From Cyanobacteriota bacterium (lineage in GTDB: Bacteria; Cyanobacteriota; Cyanobacteriia; Leptolyngbyales; Leptolyngbyaceae), in contig JAPLHZ010000125.1 in NCBI GenBank assembly GCA_026389365.1, forward strand, positions 1 to 36,037: a DNA stretch of 36,037 bases, written 5' to 3'. The notes beneath the pieces are model-generated. The model did no database searches, was not told the DNA's origin, and saw nothing but the letters and a program-made list of their open reading frames with translations. This document shows positions 7,404 to 15,114 of the stretch, piece after piece. The position numbers and the translations under genes are program-made. Every line of letters begins with the position of its first letter. Positions within the stretch are counted from its first letter, which is position 1.

Positions 7404-8102
7404 ATGGAAAAATCCACCCCAACAAAACTCGAAACAGCGCTACTGAAGCCGTTCATCGGACTGCCGTTAAATCGTATTTTCGTTCCGGCTACGTTTGGGC
7501 AGTTCAGTGACGCATTTTGTGAAATTCAGGATTCTAGGTTTGTTGGATTTGACACCGAGTCTCGACCAACGTTTACGAAGGGCCGAATTTCTGATGGTCC
7601 CCACATTGTCCAGTTTGCGACCTTGGATAAAGCTTTTATTTTTCAACTCCATCGCCCAGAATGTTATCCGTTTTTGCGTGAGATCTTAGAGTCAAAAGAT
7701 ATTGTTAAAGTCGGGTTTGGGTTGAATGTCGATCAAGGTCAAATGCGCCGTAGGCTTAGGCTTCACTTGCGATCGATTCTAGATCTAGATATTATTTTTC
7801 GTAAGGATGGTTACTGCACGACGATCGGGGTCAGAGCCGCGATTGGCCTACTCCTCAACCAACAATTTCACAAATCTAGACGCGTTACCATTTCTAATTG
7901 GGCTATGCACGATCTCACTTCTACCCAACTGCTTTATGCCGCCAATGATGCCTATTCTGCCCTCCGTGTTCTAATCGCTCTAGAATCACAGCGCCCCTAT
8001 AATATTCTTCCGATCGCCGATCTCACTTATCGTCATGGAAGACCGAAGTCTAAACGATCGTTTCCCGGCCCCGAAATAAGCACGCTACAATCAGAAAACT
8101 GA
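7404..8102 (+). CDS. RNase D-like 3'-5' exonuclease (DEDDy family)
   Basis: A 232-residue single-domain exonuclease-fold protein. The catalytic acids are in place: motif I GFDTES (Asp50, Glu52), motif II GFGLNVD (Asp110) and motif III YAANDAY (Tyr178, Asp182). The Tyr-x3-Asp form marks the DEDDy subclass, which degrades RNA or DNA from the 3' end with two metal ions. The HRDC domains of full-length RNase D are absent, so this is the short stand-alone type common in cyanobacteria; the natural substrate is unknown. I chose ATG 7404 because an upstream TTG at 7344 directly follows a TATAAT and encodes an unlikely AT-rich leader. The next gene starts 26 bases downstream. Confidence 0.8.
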   Translation: MEKSTPTKLETALLKPFIGLPLNRIFVPATFGQFSDAFCEIQDSRFVGFDTESRPTFTKGRISDGPHIVQFATLDKAFIFQLHRPECYPFLREILESKDIVKVGFGLNVDQGQMRRRLRLHLRSILDLDIIFRKDGYCTTIGVRAAIGLLLNQQFHKSRRVTISNWAMHDLTSTQLLYAANDAYSALRVLIALESQRPYNILPIADLTYRHGRPKSKRSFPGPEISTLQSEN

Positions 8103-8128
8103 GTTATTCCCCACCGTCAAACTATTCC

Positions 8129-9001
8129 ATGCTTCAACCCAAACAGCGCCTCACTGGACTCAAAGCCAGCCAATTCCGTCATCCTTTAGATCTAGAAGCG
8201 ACCCAATCGTTGCAGCAACTCCCAGGATTAGATCTCTTGGTCCGTACGGCGCTTGGGGGGGTGGCAGAACAGTTTTTCTATATGGAAAATATCGCCACGA
8301 GTATTCGCGTCAGCGATCGTCAACTTCCCGATCTCCACGCATCTCTCTTAGAAGCTTGCGAAATCCTCGATCTAGATGTTCCCCATCTCTACATCAAGCA
8401 AAACCCGGTTCCCAATGCCTACACTATGGCGATTCGTGGTCAGCAGCCCTTTATTGTGGTGCATACGGCCTTGCTAGATTTGTTAACTCAAGAGGAAATT
8501 CAGGCGGTGATTGCCCATGAGTTAGGCCATTTGAAATGTGAACACGGCACCTATCTCACCCTTGCGAATCTGTTGTTGATGGCGACCAATTTGTTGCCTT
8601 GGGGTGGTCTGATGACCCAAGGCTTACAAGAGCAGATGATGCGTTGGGTGCGAAGTGCGGAGTTGACCTGCGATCGGGCCGCGCTCCTTGCTACCCAAGA
8701 CCCGCGCATTATTATGTCGGTTCTAATGAAACTCACGGGCGGGTCGCCTAAACTTGCGAGGCAGCTTAATCTTGATGCTTTTATCGACCAAGCTCGTGAT
8801 TATGACTTGGCGAGTCAAAGTGATATGGGCCGAGCCTTTCGTCAAATGCAAACGGCCCAGCTTAGTCACCCGCTTCCAGTGCTTCGAGCGAGAGAAGTCG
8901 ATCGGTGGGCTAAAAGTTCTGACTATCAAAGCTTGCTTTTAAAGAAATCAATAGGCTATAGTAATAAGGTGAAAAAAACGGGCGAGTGGTGGAATTGGTA
9001 G
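8129..9001 (+). CDS. M48-family zinc metalloprotease
   Basis: A 290-residue protease of the M48 (HtpX/Ste24-like) group. The zinc motif HELGH is at residues 130-134 and the third ligand lies in SAELTCDRA (Glu178). Hydrophobic segments around 141-160 could contact the membrane, but the long N-terminal helices of HtpX are absent. The upstream RNase D-like gene is only 26 bases away, so co-transcription is likely. The oddity is the 3' end: the last seven codons (GEWWNW and the stop TAG, 8981-9001) lie within the tRNA-Leu gene starting at 8980. The coding sequence therefore borrows the tRNA's D-arm sequence as its stop. Confidence 0.85.
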   Translation: MLQPKQRLTGLKASQFRHPLDLEATQSLQQLPGLDLLVRTALGGVAEQFFYMENIATSIRVSDRQLPDLHASLLEACEILDLDVPHLYIKQNPVPNAYTMAIRGQQPFIVVHTALLDLLTQEEIQAVIAHELGHLKCEHGTYLTLANLLLMATNLLPWGGLMTQGLQEQMMRWVRSAELTCDRAALLATQDPRIIMSVLMKLTGGSPKLARQLNLDAFIDQARDYDLASQSDMGRAFRQMQTAQLSHPLPVLRAREVDRWAKSSDYQSLLLKKSIGYSNKVKKTGEWWNW

Positions 9002-9059
9002 ACGCGCCGCACTCAAAATGCGGTACTTAGGTGTGCGAGTTCGAGTCTCGCCTCGCCCA
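8980..9059 (+). tRNA. tRNA-Leu (anticodon CAA)
   Basis: Acceptor GGGCGAG (8980-8986) pairs with CTCGCCC (9052-9058), the discriminator is A and CCA is not encoded. The anticodon stem CCGCA/TGCGG carries loop CTCAAAA, anticodon CAA (reads UUG). The T arm is GCGAG TTCGAGT CTCGC. The variable region is rather short for tRNA-Leu. Its first 22 bases overlap the end of the M48 protease frame. Confidence 0.95.
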
Positions 9060-9079
9060 TCCACTAGAAAGGTAGAGTA

Positions 9080-9247
9080 ATGCAACTCAAACGCTGGGAG
9101 TCTCCTCGTCGTGAGGGACGCAACGACAAAGGACACAAAAAGTCGGCGATGCAACGTCAGATTAAGAAAGCGACTCAATCGCTTCGTAAGAAGCTAAAGA
9201 GTAATGAAAAAGGGAAAGATGTTTATCTTTCCCTTTTTTATATTTAG
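9080..9247 (+). CDS. Small basic protein of unknown function (55 residues)
   Basis: An ATG at 9080, preceded by AGAAAGGTAGAG (a good ribosome site), opens a 55-codon frame 20 bases behind tRNA-Leu. The product starts MQLKRWESPRREGRNDKGHK and is about one third Lys plus Arg, suggesting nucleic-acid or ribosome contact. I do not recognise a family. The final codons (KGKDVYLSLFYI) are formed by the intrinsic terminator at 9207-9239, and the stop TAG falls beyond its T-run. Either the gene is real and its stop has drifted into the terminator, or the frame is fortuitous. The ribosome site and composition favour a real gene moderately. Confidence 0.45.
   Translation: MQLKRWESPRREGRNDKGHKKSAMQRQIKKATQSLRKKLKSNEKGKDVYLSLFYI
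9207..9239 (+). terminator. Strong intrinsic terminator behind tRNA-Leu and the small ORF
   Basis: AAAAAGGGAAAGAT (9207-9220) pairs perfectly with ATCTTTCCCTTTTT (9225-9238) around GTTT and ends in a run of six T. The stem overlaps the last codons of the 55-codon ORF. The A-rich 5' arm also gives a U-rich 3' arm on the minus strand, but the minus-strand apc operon has its own terminator further right at 9303-9326. Confidence 0.85.
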
Positions 9248-9302
9248 AGCTACTAAAAATAGTTTCTCTATATTAAGGATGAAAACTCAGAAAATATTTC
9301 TT

Positions 9303-9326
9303 AAAAAGGAGGCTAGCAATGCCTCC
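9303..9326 (-). terminator. Terminator of the apcABC operon
   Basis: On the minus strand GGAGGC, a seven-to-eight-base loop, GCCTCC and TTTTT follow one another about 35 bases past the apcC stop codon. Orientation and position match the end of the apc transcript. Confidence 0.8.
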
Positions 9327-9361
9327 GATCGTTCTTTAATTTATAAGGACAAAAAACTTAC

Positions 9362-9565
9362 CTAGCTTACACCAGTGTTAGCACCAGGCTTCCCAGCAAA
9401 CAGCTCAACCTTAACGATCTTACCGCCCATTTTTTGGATGCGTTGTTGCTCACGGAACCAATTGTCGTAAGGCACTAGTTTCGTGAAAAACGTATTCTGT
9501 AATTCACGCTGTGTGCGAATACGGGATTGGCTGGGAACACAAGCCGTCACCTTAAACATTCTCAT
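9362..9565 (-). CDS. apcC: Phycobilisome core linker ApcC (Lc 7.8)
   Basis: A 67-residue linker that sits in the central hole of allophycocyanin trimers and tunes their absorbance and stability. The start MRMFKVTACVPSQSRIRTQR and the end KMGGKIVKVELFAGKPG are characteristic of the CpcD/ApcC-type linker domain. The start at 9565 gives the normal length; AGGAG lies ten bases upstream. Third gene of the apc operon, 266 bases behind apcB, a gap with a hairpin (9633-9659) that may lower apcC expression relative to apcA and apcB. Confidence 0.95.
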   Translation of the reverse strand: MRMFKVTACVPSQSRIRTQRELQNTFFTKLVPYDNWFREQQRIQKMGGKIVKVELFAGKPGANTGVS

Positions 9566-9632
9566 GGATCCATATCTCCTAATGACAACGATTAGCAAGG
9601 CCAGACTGTAACAGACTCAAAATAAATTCTTA

Positions 9633-9659
9633 GATTGTGCCGGATGAAGGCACCGAATC
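9633..9659 (-). promoter_or_regulatory. Hairpin between apcB and apcC (possible attenuator or processing site)
   Basis: On the minus strand GATT-CG-GTGCC and GGCAC-AATC form a bulged stem over a seven-base loop, in the 266-base apcB-apcC spacer. There is no long T-run behind it, so it looks like a partial terminator or an RNA-stability element. In other cyanobacteria apcAB and apcABC transcripts of different abundance are known; the role here is inferred. Confidence 0.4.
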
Positions 9660-9831
9660 TTTTAGTAGTTTGATAAACCTGAAGCCTAAAATGACAATGC
9701 CAAGAGAGGAACTTAGATCGCTAAAACCAGTTTTTAAACTAGCCTTTGACAAGCTGAATCCCAACTCTTGACAGATTAGACCTCTAAAGCCTCGCAAGAC
9801 TTAATCCGTCTAATAAAACGACTCGCTATTT

Positions 9832-10317
9832 CTAGCTTAAGCCGCTGCAAATGTAGTCAAAGTAGACACCCATTTCCTTACCAGCATCAGCGCCGACTAA
9901 GGAAGCAGTAACTTCTTTCATAGCTTGAATTGCTTGAACAGTAGCGCCTACGGGAACTCCCAAGGAGTTGTAGGTTTCTTTCAAACCGTTGAGGACACGC
10001 TCATCTAGGATGGATGCGTCGCCTGCCAACATTGCGTAAGTCGCATAGCGCAAGTAGTAGTCCAAGTCACGGATGCAAGCTGCATAGCGACGAGTGGTGT
10101 ACATGTTGCCACCGGGACGGGTGATGTCCGAGTACAACAGGGACTTAGCCACAGCTTCCTTTACGATCGCGGCAGCATTAGCCGAGATGGAGCTAGCTGC
10201 ACGAACGCGAAGTTCGCCAGTTGCGAAGTAGCCCTTAAGTTTGTCCAGTGACGAAGAATCAAGGTACTTACCTTGAACGTCAGAGGAATTGATTACAGCA
10301 GTAATAGCGTCTTGCAT
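9832..10317 (-). CDS. apcB: Allophycocyanin beta subunit
   Basis: A 161-residue globin-like phycobiliprotein. Together with ApcA it forms the trimers of the phycobilisome core that pass energy to the photosystems. The chromophore region [20 protein letters not shown] contains the phycocyanobilin-binding Cys near residue 81, and the NMYTTRR segment with its Asn (usually methylated) precedes it. Length and sequence are typical. It follows apcA by 70 bases on the minus strand. An ATG start at 10317 is supported by AGGAAGTCGAAC upstream. Confidence 0.97.
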   Translation of the reverse strand: MQDAITAVINSSDVQGKYLDSSSLDKLKGYFATGELRVRAASSISANAAAIVKEAVAKSLLYSDITRPGGNMYTTRRYAACIRDLDYYLRYATYAMLAGDASILDERVLNGLKETYNSLGVPVGATVQAIQAMKEVTASLVGADAGKEMGVYFDYICSGLS

Positions 10318-10387
10318 GTTCGACTTCCTTAATCTCGAATGTTTACTACAAAGTCAACGGGCTGAAACAGTCTCAGTATTCTGAAAA

Positions 10388-10873
10388 CTAGCTCATTGCG
10401 CCGATTACGTAGTCGAAGTAGGCTGCTGCTTCTGCGGCATCTTCGCCAGCAAGCAAGGACGTTGCAACACTCTTCATCGCACGTACGCCTTCGACAACGG
10501 CATCAATGGGGGTTCCCAAGGACTTGTACATTTCTCTAACGCCAACGATTCCGATTTCTTCAATAGGAGTAACGTCGCCAGAAACAACTCCGTACGTGAC
10601 CAAACGCAAGTAGTAGTCCATGTCACGCAAACAAGTTGCGGTCATTTCTTCGCCATATGCGTTGCCACCGGGGGAAACAACGTCAGGACGTTTTTGGAAC
10701 AGTTGGTCGCCTGCTTGCTTCACGATTCGCTCGCGAGCTCCTGTTAGGGTTTCAGCAATGCGAAGGCGCTTTTCACCACTGGTGACGAAGCCTTTAATGC
10801 GATCTAGTTCGCCTGGGCTGAGGTAACGAGCTTCAGCATCAGCGTTTACGATCGACTTCGTTACAATACTCAT
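10388..10873 (-). CDS. apcA: Allophycocyanin alpha subunit
   Basis: A 161-residue partner of ApcB in the phycobilisome core. The chromophore Cys lies in [19 protein letters not shown] (near residue 81). The N-terminal [20 protein letters not shown] is diagnostic for ApcA rather than ApcD or ApcF. A strong ribosome site (TTTTGGAGGAATCC) precedes the ATG at 10873. It is the first gene of a minus-strand apcA-apcB-apcC operon. The core-membrane linker gene apcE, which precedes apcA in many species, is not upstream here: the 460-base leader is followed by tRNA-Thr and fabG, so apcE must lie elsewhere. Confidence 0.97.
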   Translation of the reverse strand: MSIVTKSIVNADAEARYLSPGELDRIKGFVTSGEKRLRIAETLTGARERIVKQAGDQLFQKRPDVVSPGGNAYGEEMTATCLRDMDYYLRLVTYGVVSGDVTPIEEIGIVGVREMYKSLGTPIDAVVEGVRAMKSVATSLLAGEDAAEAAAYFDYVIGAMS

Positions 10874-11332
10874 GGATGGATTCCTCCAAAAGGATCTGAC
10901 CGACTTTATTTAATAGTAAGTTTCCTGTTCTGTTGCGCCTTTAAAATACTAATTAAAGAATCTTAAGTCACTCAGAAGGTTGTCTTATCTACCTTTCGAA
11001 ATCAATTCTGCGGCATCGTAGGTATCATTCCCATACCTGTGAAATATTTTGTAATAATCCTACTCAGATTTGCTGAAATGCTTTGGGACACTCTAATTCT
11101 ATTTAATCTGTCAATAGTGAATTTTCCCTATCAATTATGGTAATAGGACGATTGGGGACCATTCGCGACTCAATTTACAAGTCGCAACACTCCACCCATT
11201 ACGGTAACCTAATTGCAAAATTTCTCTTACTTGCTACCTAGCACCCATGTGATTTTGATCTGGTTATGTACCACTAACAGACCTATTAATCTGCTTCACT
11301 AGGAAAAGTGAACCAATAAACTACTTTCTAAA
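10874..11332 (-). promoter_or_regulatory. Long upstream region of the apcABC operon
   Basis: 459 bases with no gene. Phycobilisome core operons typically have long untranslated leaders and strong promoters, so this is the expected place. On the minus strand a TTGACA occurs near 11115, but no -10 at standard spacing was found. A short inverted repeat AGGTAT-7-ATACCT lies about 150 bases upstream of apcA. I cannot point to the start of transcription. Confidence 0.45.
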
Positions 11333-11405
11333 AGCTGGTGACAAGATTCGAACTTGCGACCGGCTGATTACAAATCAGCTGCTCTACCAACTGAGCTACA
11401 CCAGC
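11333..11405 (-). tRNA. tRNA-Thr (anticodon TGT)
   Basis: A 73-base cloverleaf on the minus strand. Acceptor GCTGGTG pairs with CACCAGC, discriminator T. The D arm GCTCAGTTGGTAGAGC and anticodon stem GCTGA/TCAGC with loop TTTGTAA give anticodon TGT (reads ACA). T-loop GTTCGAATC. No CCA is encoded. Confidence 0.95.
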
Positions 11406-11581
11406 AATTTGTGACCGCATCTTCGCGACTCACTAAAAACATAGTACCTGCTCCGACCACATTTGAGCAAGTCCTTAATTTTTTCTATTTTGCCTCACGT
11501 CAATACTTAGTGCCTTAGGTTTTTCCTGAATGGAAGTTCGTGTATGGAAGTTTCCGTTTTGTCGCTATGATCAATAGTTGA

Positions 11582-12349
<768 letters not shown>

Positions 12350-12352
<3 letters not shown>

Positions 12353-12375
12353 CTCATAAGTTCTCTAGCTCATAA
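12350..12375. repeat. Direct repeat beginning at the fabG stop codon
   Basis: TAGCTCATAA occurs at 12350-12359 and 12366-12375 (period 16). The first T-A-G is the fabG stop codon itself. Confidence 0.85.
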
Positions 12376-12378
12376 CAA

Positions 12379-12396
12379 GTGGGTAGCATTGCCCAC
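12379..12396. terminator. Weak hairpin between convergent fabG and hisD
   Basis: GTGGG and CCCAC (12379-12383 and 12392-12396) can pair around an eight-base loop. There is no T-run on either strand, so a terminator role for the convergent genes is only suggestive. Confidence 0.25.
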
Positions 12397-12420
12397 CATT
12401 AAGACTCGTCTGGTTCTTGA

Positions 12421-13725
12421 TTAACTTGGCGACTGGGTTCGTAAGGTCACTGAGGCTCCGTGAGAGGGAAGTCCTTCAGCGGTGGCAAGGGTGTCGATCG
12501 CTTTTGCGACGGATTCTAGGGCAGGCTGGGTGTACTGAATCAAGCTGGAATGTTTCAAAAAGGTTTCTACTCCCAGCGGTGACGCATAGCGAGCAGAGCC
12601 GGAGGTCGGTAGGGTGTGATTTGGACCTGCGAGATAATCTCCCACGGCTTCCGGTGTGGCATGGCCGAGGAAAATTGCGCCGGCATGACGAATTTTTGGT
12701 AACAACGCCCATGGATCTTCGACTTCTAGTTCTAAATGTTCTGTTGCGAACTCATTAGAAAGCTCGGCGGCTTGTTCTAAGGTTTCGACGACAATAATGA
12801 TGCCGAAGTTGACGATCGATTTTTCCGTTAAAACTCGTCGCGGGTGATTCTCCAGTTGCATTTGGACTTGCTCGGCTACTTTTCCCGCGAGATCTGTATT
12901 GGTCGTAATTAAAATAGCCGCTGCCATGGGATCATGTTCTGCTTGAGCCAATAGATCGGCTGCGACATGTTCTGGATTTGCGCTCGAATCGGCAATAATC
13001 AAAATTTCTGAGGGACCCGCCAAGGAGTCGATCCCCACGGTGCCATAAACCAATTTTTTGGCCAGCATCACGTAAATATTTCCGGGACCGCTAATCACAT
13101 CAACCTTAGGAATCGTTTCAGTTCCGTAGGCCAACGCCCCGATCGCCTGCGCCCCACCTACGCGATAAATTTCTTTGATCCCCGCCTCTTGAGCGGCCAC
13201 TAAAACCGCTGGATTAATCCCACCTTCACTGTTGGGTGGTGTCACCATGACAATCCGATCGACCCCAGCCACCAGTGCCGGAATCGCATTCATCAGCACC
13301 GTACTGGGATAGACCGCTCGTCCACCTGGGATATAAATGCCAGCTCGATCTACAGGAGTATAGCGTTTTCCCAAGACCACGCCTTGGTCAGCGAAGTGAA
13401 CCCAGCTTTTTGGAATGTTCATTCGGTGAAAGGTTTCAATTTTTTGTTTGGCGAGGCGAATTGCCTCTAGCAAATCGTGATCCACCCGTTGATAGGCTGC
13501 GTCTAACTCCGCCGGGGTAACGAGAAGACTTTGACCTGTTTCAAAGCGCTGACCATCAAATTCAGCGGTGTAGTCCAGCAGCGCACGATCGCCCAAGCGC
13601 TTGATGGATTGCAGAATCTCACGAACCGTTGCTTCTTTGTTGAAGACTTGTTCATCCTGGGTCCGATCGCAGATCCGGCGTAGTTCGGCTTGGGCTTCAG
13701 TCCATTCGGTGATAATTCGCAGCAT
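12421..13725 (-). CDS. hisD: Histidinol dehydrogenase
   Basis: A 434-residue zinc enzyme that oxidises L-histidinol to L-histidine in two NAD-dependent steps, the end of histidine synthesis. Hallmarks are YIPGGRAVYPSTVLMNAIPA, ISGPGNIYVMLAKK, the signature GIDSLAGPSEILIIAD, ADLLAQAEHDPMA and NHTLPTSGSARYASPLGV. The length matches the family. The ATG at 13725 is preceded by only a weak purine stretch. It stands alone: no other his gene is adjacent, as is usual in cyanobacteria, where histidine genes are dispersed. It diverges from rpsT across 132 bases. Confidence 0.95.
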   Translation of the reverse strand: MLRIITEWTEAQAELRRICDRTQDEQVFNKEATVREILQSIKRLGDRALLDYTAEFDGQRFETGQSLLVTPAELDAAYQRVDHDLLEAIRLAKQKIETFHRMNIPKSWVHFADQGVVLGKRYTPVDRAGIYIPGGRAVYPSTVLMNAIPALVAGVDRIVMVTPPNSEGGINPAVLVAAQEAGIKEIYRVGGAQAIGALAYGTETIPKVDVISGPGNIYVMLAKKLVYGTVGIDSLAGPSEILIIADSSANPEHVAADLLAQAEHDPMAAAILITTNTDLAGKVAEQVQMQLENHPRRVLTEKSIVNFGIIIVVETLEQAAELSNEFATEHLELEVEDPWALLPKIRHAGAIFLGHATPEAVGDYLAGPNHTLPTSGSARYASPLGVETFLKHSSLIQYTQPALESVAKAIDTLATAEGLPSHGASVTLRTQSPS

Positions 13726-13857
13726 GGATGGTAGGGGAAGTGAGTTCGTCTTAATAGCTTAACTGGATTTTCGTAAATCATGTTCTATGAACAATCAGTG
13801 CTACACTAATAAGCCGGGAAAACCGTTAAATATTCGTCGTTACCTTCGAGAGCTGCT

Positions 13858-14148
13858 GTGCCTAATATTAAATCTTCTGTCAAACGGGTCGAAATTGCTG
13901 AGCGTAATCGCGTTCGCAACAAAAACTATTCTTCTGCTATGAAGACACTGGTTAAAAAATGTATGGTCGCAGTAGACAAGTATGCTACCGCGCCTTCTGA
14001 TGAAGTGCTAAAAGAAATCACCGCGTCCATGTCGGCTGCAACCAGCAAAATCGACAAGGCTGTGAAATGTGGAGTCATCCATCGCAACAATGCAGCGCGT
14101 AAAAAGTCGAATTTGGCAAATGCAATCAAGAAAGCGACGGCCAAATAG
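13858..14148 (+). CDS. rpsT: 30S ribosomal protein S20
   Basis: A 96-residue basic helical protein that binds 16S rRNA early in 30S assembly. The start PNIKSSVKRVEIAERNRVRN and the end RKKSNLANAIKKATAK are typical. It uses a GTG start codon at 13858. The tatD gene follows 39 bases behind the stop, so the two are probably co-transcribed. Confidence 0.95.
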   Translation: MPNIKSSVKRVEIAERNRVRNKNYSSAMKTLVKKCMVAVDKYATAPSDEVLKEITASMSAATSKIDKAVKCGVIHRNNAARKKSNLANAIKKATAK

Positions 14149-14187
14149 CTCCGCGTTCATGTTCAGTTGATAGGGATGAATTGGCCA

Positions 14188-14991
14188 ATGCAGCTCATTG
14201 ACACTCATGTCCATATAAATTTTGAGACGTTTGAGCCAGATCTAGATGCTGTAGCAGCCCGTTGGCGGGAAGCAGGTGTCGTCAGACTGGTTCATTCGTG
14301 CGTTGAGCCGTCAGAATTTGGCCGAATTCAAACGATTGCCGATCGTTTCCCTGAGGTAGCCTTTGCAGTGGGACTTCATCCATTGGATGTATCAACCCTC
14401 TGGACTCATGCGCTCGCTGAAGAAATTAAGTCTTTGGCTCAGTCCGATGTTCGCGTTGTAGCGATCGGAGAAACCGGGCTTGATTTCTTTAAGGCGGATA
14501 ATCCAGATCAGCAAATCGTTGCCTTAAATTCACAGCTCGAAATTGCGGCTGAATTGGATCTTCCCGTGATCATTCATTGTCGAGACGCAGCCGCTCAAAT
14601 GGCTGATTGTCTCCGACAGTTTAAGAATCGAGGCCGATCGGTGCGGGGCGTAATGCACTGTTGGGGTGGCACTCCAGAAGAAACGAGTTGGTTTCTTGAT
14701 CTGGGAATGTACATTAGTTTCAGTGGAACTGTAACCTTTAAAAAAGCAGAACAAATTCACGCCTCTGCTCAGATGGTTCCCTTAGATCGGTTGTTGATTG
14801 AAACGGATTGCCCGTTTTTATCCCCTGTGCCTAAGCGGGGTGAAAAACGAAATGAACCCTCCTATGTTCAGCATGTCGCTCATCAACTCGCCCATCTCAA
14901 AACTCTTCCTGTGGAAACGATCGCAATGCAAACTACACTCAATGCCTGTCGCTTGTTTGGTTTGGATTTAATCCCGGCTCCGGTCCCCTAG
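14188..14991 (+). CDS. TatD-family metal-dependent hydrolase (deoxyribonuclease)
   Basis: A 267-residue TIM-barrel hydrolase. Metal ligands are visible in order: DTHVH at the N-terminus (His7, His9), the Glu in IGETGLDFF, the His in IIHCRD, the His in MHCWGG and the Asp in ETDCPFLSP. TatD proteins act as 3'-5' DNA/RNA exonucleases in DNA repair or nucleic acid turnover. I chose ATG 14188 because [15 protein letters not shown] aligns with the family; ATG 14176 would add four residues and is a valid alternative. The gene lies between rpsT and rpoB, a common cyanobacterial arrangement. Confidence 0.9.
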   Translation: MQLIDTHVHINFETFEPDLDAVAARWREAGVVRLVHSCVEPSEFGRIQTIADRFPEVAFAVGLHPLDVSTLWTHALAEEIKSLAQSDVRVVAIGETGLDFFKADNPDQQIVALNSQLEIAAELDLPVIIHCRDAAAQMADCLRQFKNRGRSVRGVMHCWGGTPEETSWFLDLGMYISFSGTVTFKKAEQIHASAQMVPLDRLLIETDCPFLSPVPKRGEKRNEPSYVQHVAHQLAHLKTLPVETIAMQTTLNACRLFGLDLIPAPVP

Positions 14992-15008
14992 ACCGTCCTT
15001 TAATCCTT

Positions 15009-15038
15009 AAATTTCTGAAAAATGTATTTCAGAAATTT
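15009..15038. promoter_or_regulatory. Perfect 12-bp inverted repeat just upstream of the rpoB promoter
   Basis: AAATTTCTGAAA (15009-15020) and TTTCAGAAATTT (15027-15038) form an exact inverted repeat with a six-base loop, ending six bases before the -35 element of rpoB. It may terminate tatD (a short T-run follows), or be an operator for the rpo operon. A/T-rich arms make it a weak terminator. Confidence 0.5.
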
Positions 15039-15044
15039 TCGATA

Positions 15045-15073
15045 TTGACATATTTGTAAAAGCAACCTAGAAT
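15045..15073 (+). promoter_or_regulatory. Sigma-70-type promoter of rpoB-rpoC1-rpoC2
   Basis: TTGACA (15045-15050), a 17-base spacer and TAGAAT (15068-15073) form a near-consensus promoter. Transcription should begin near 15080, leaving a leader of about 35 bases that contains the ribosome site AGAGGAG before the rpoB ATG at 15115. Confidence 0.75.
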
Positions 15074-15114
15074 ATGGGGTTCGCGTTTTCGACGTGGCCC
15101 CTTAGAGGAGACGC

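Noticed and set aside
11100-11130. TTGACA on the minus strand as the apcA promoter
   Set aside because: No -10 element at 16-18 bases; TAGAAT follows after only 7 bases. Left as an unassigned upstream region.
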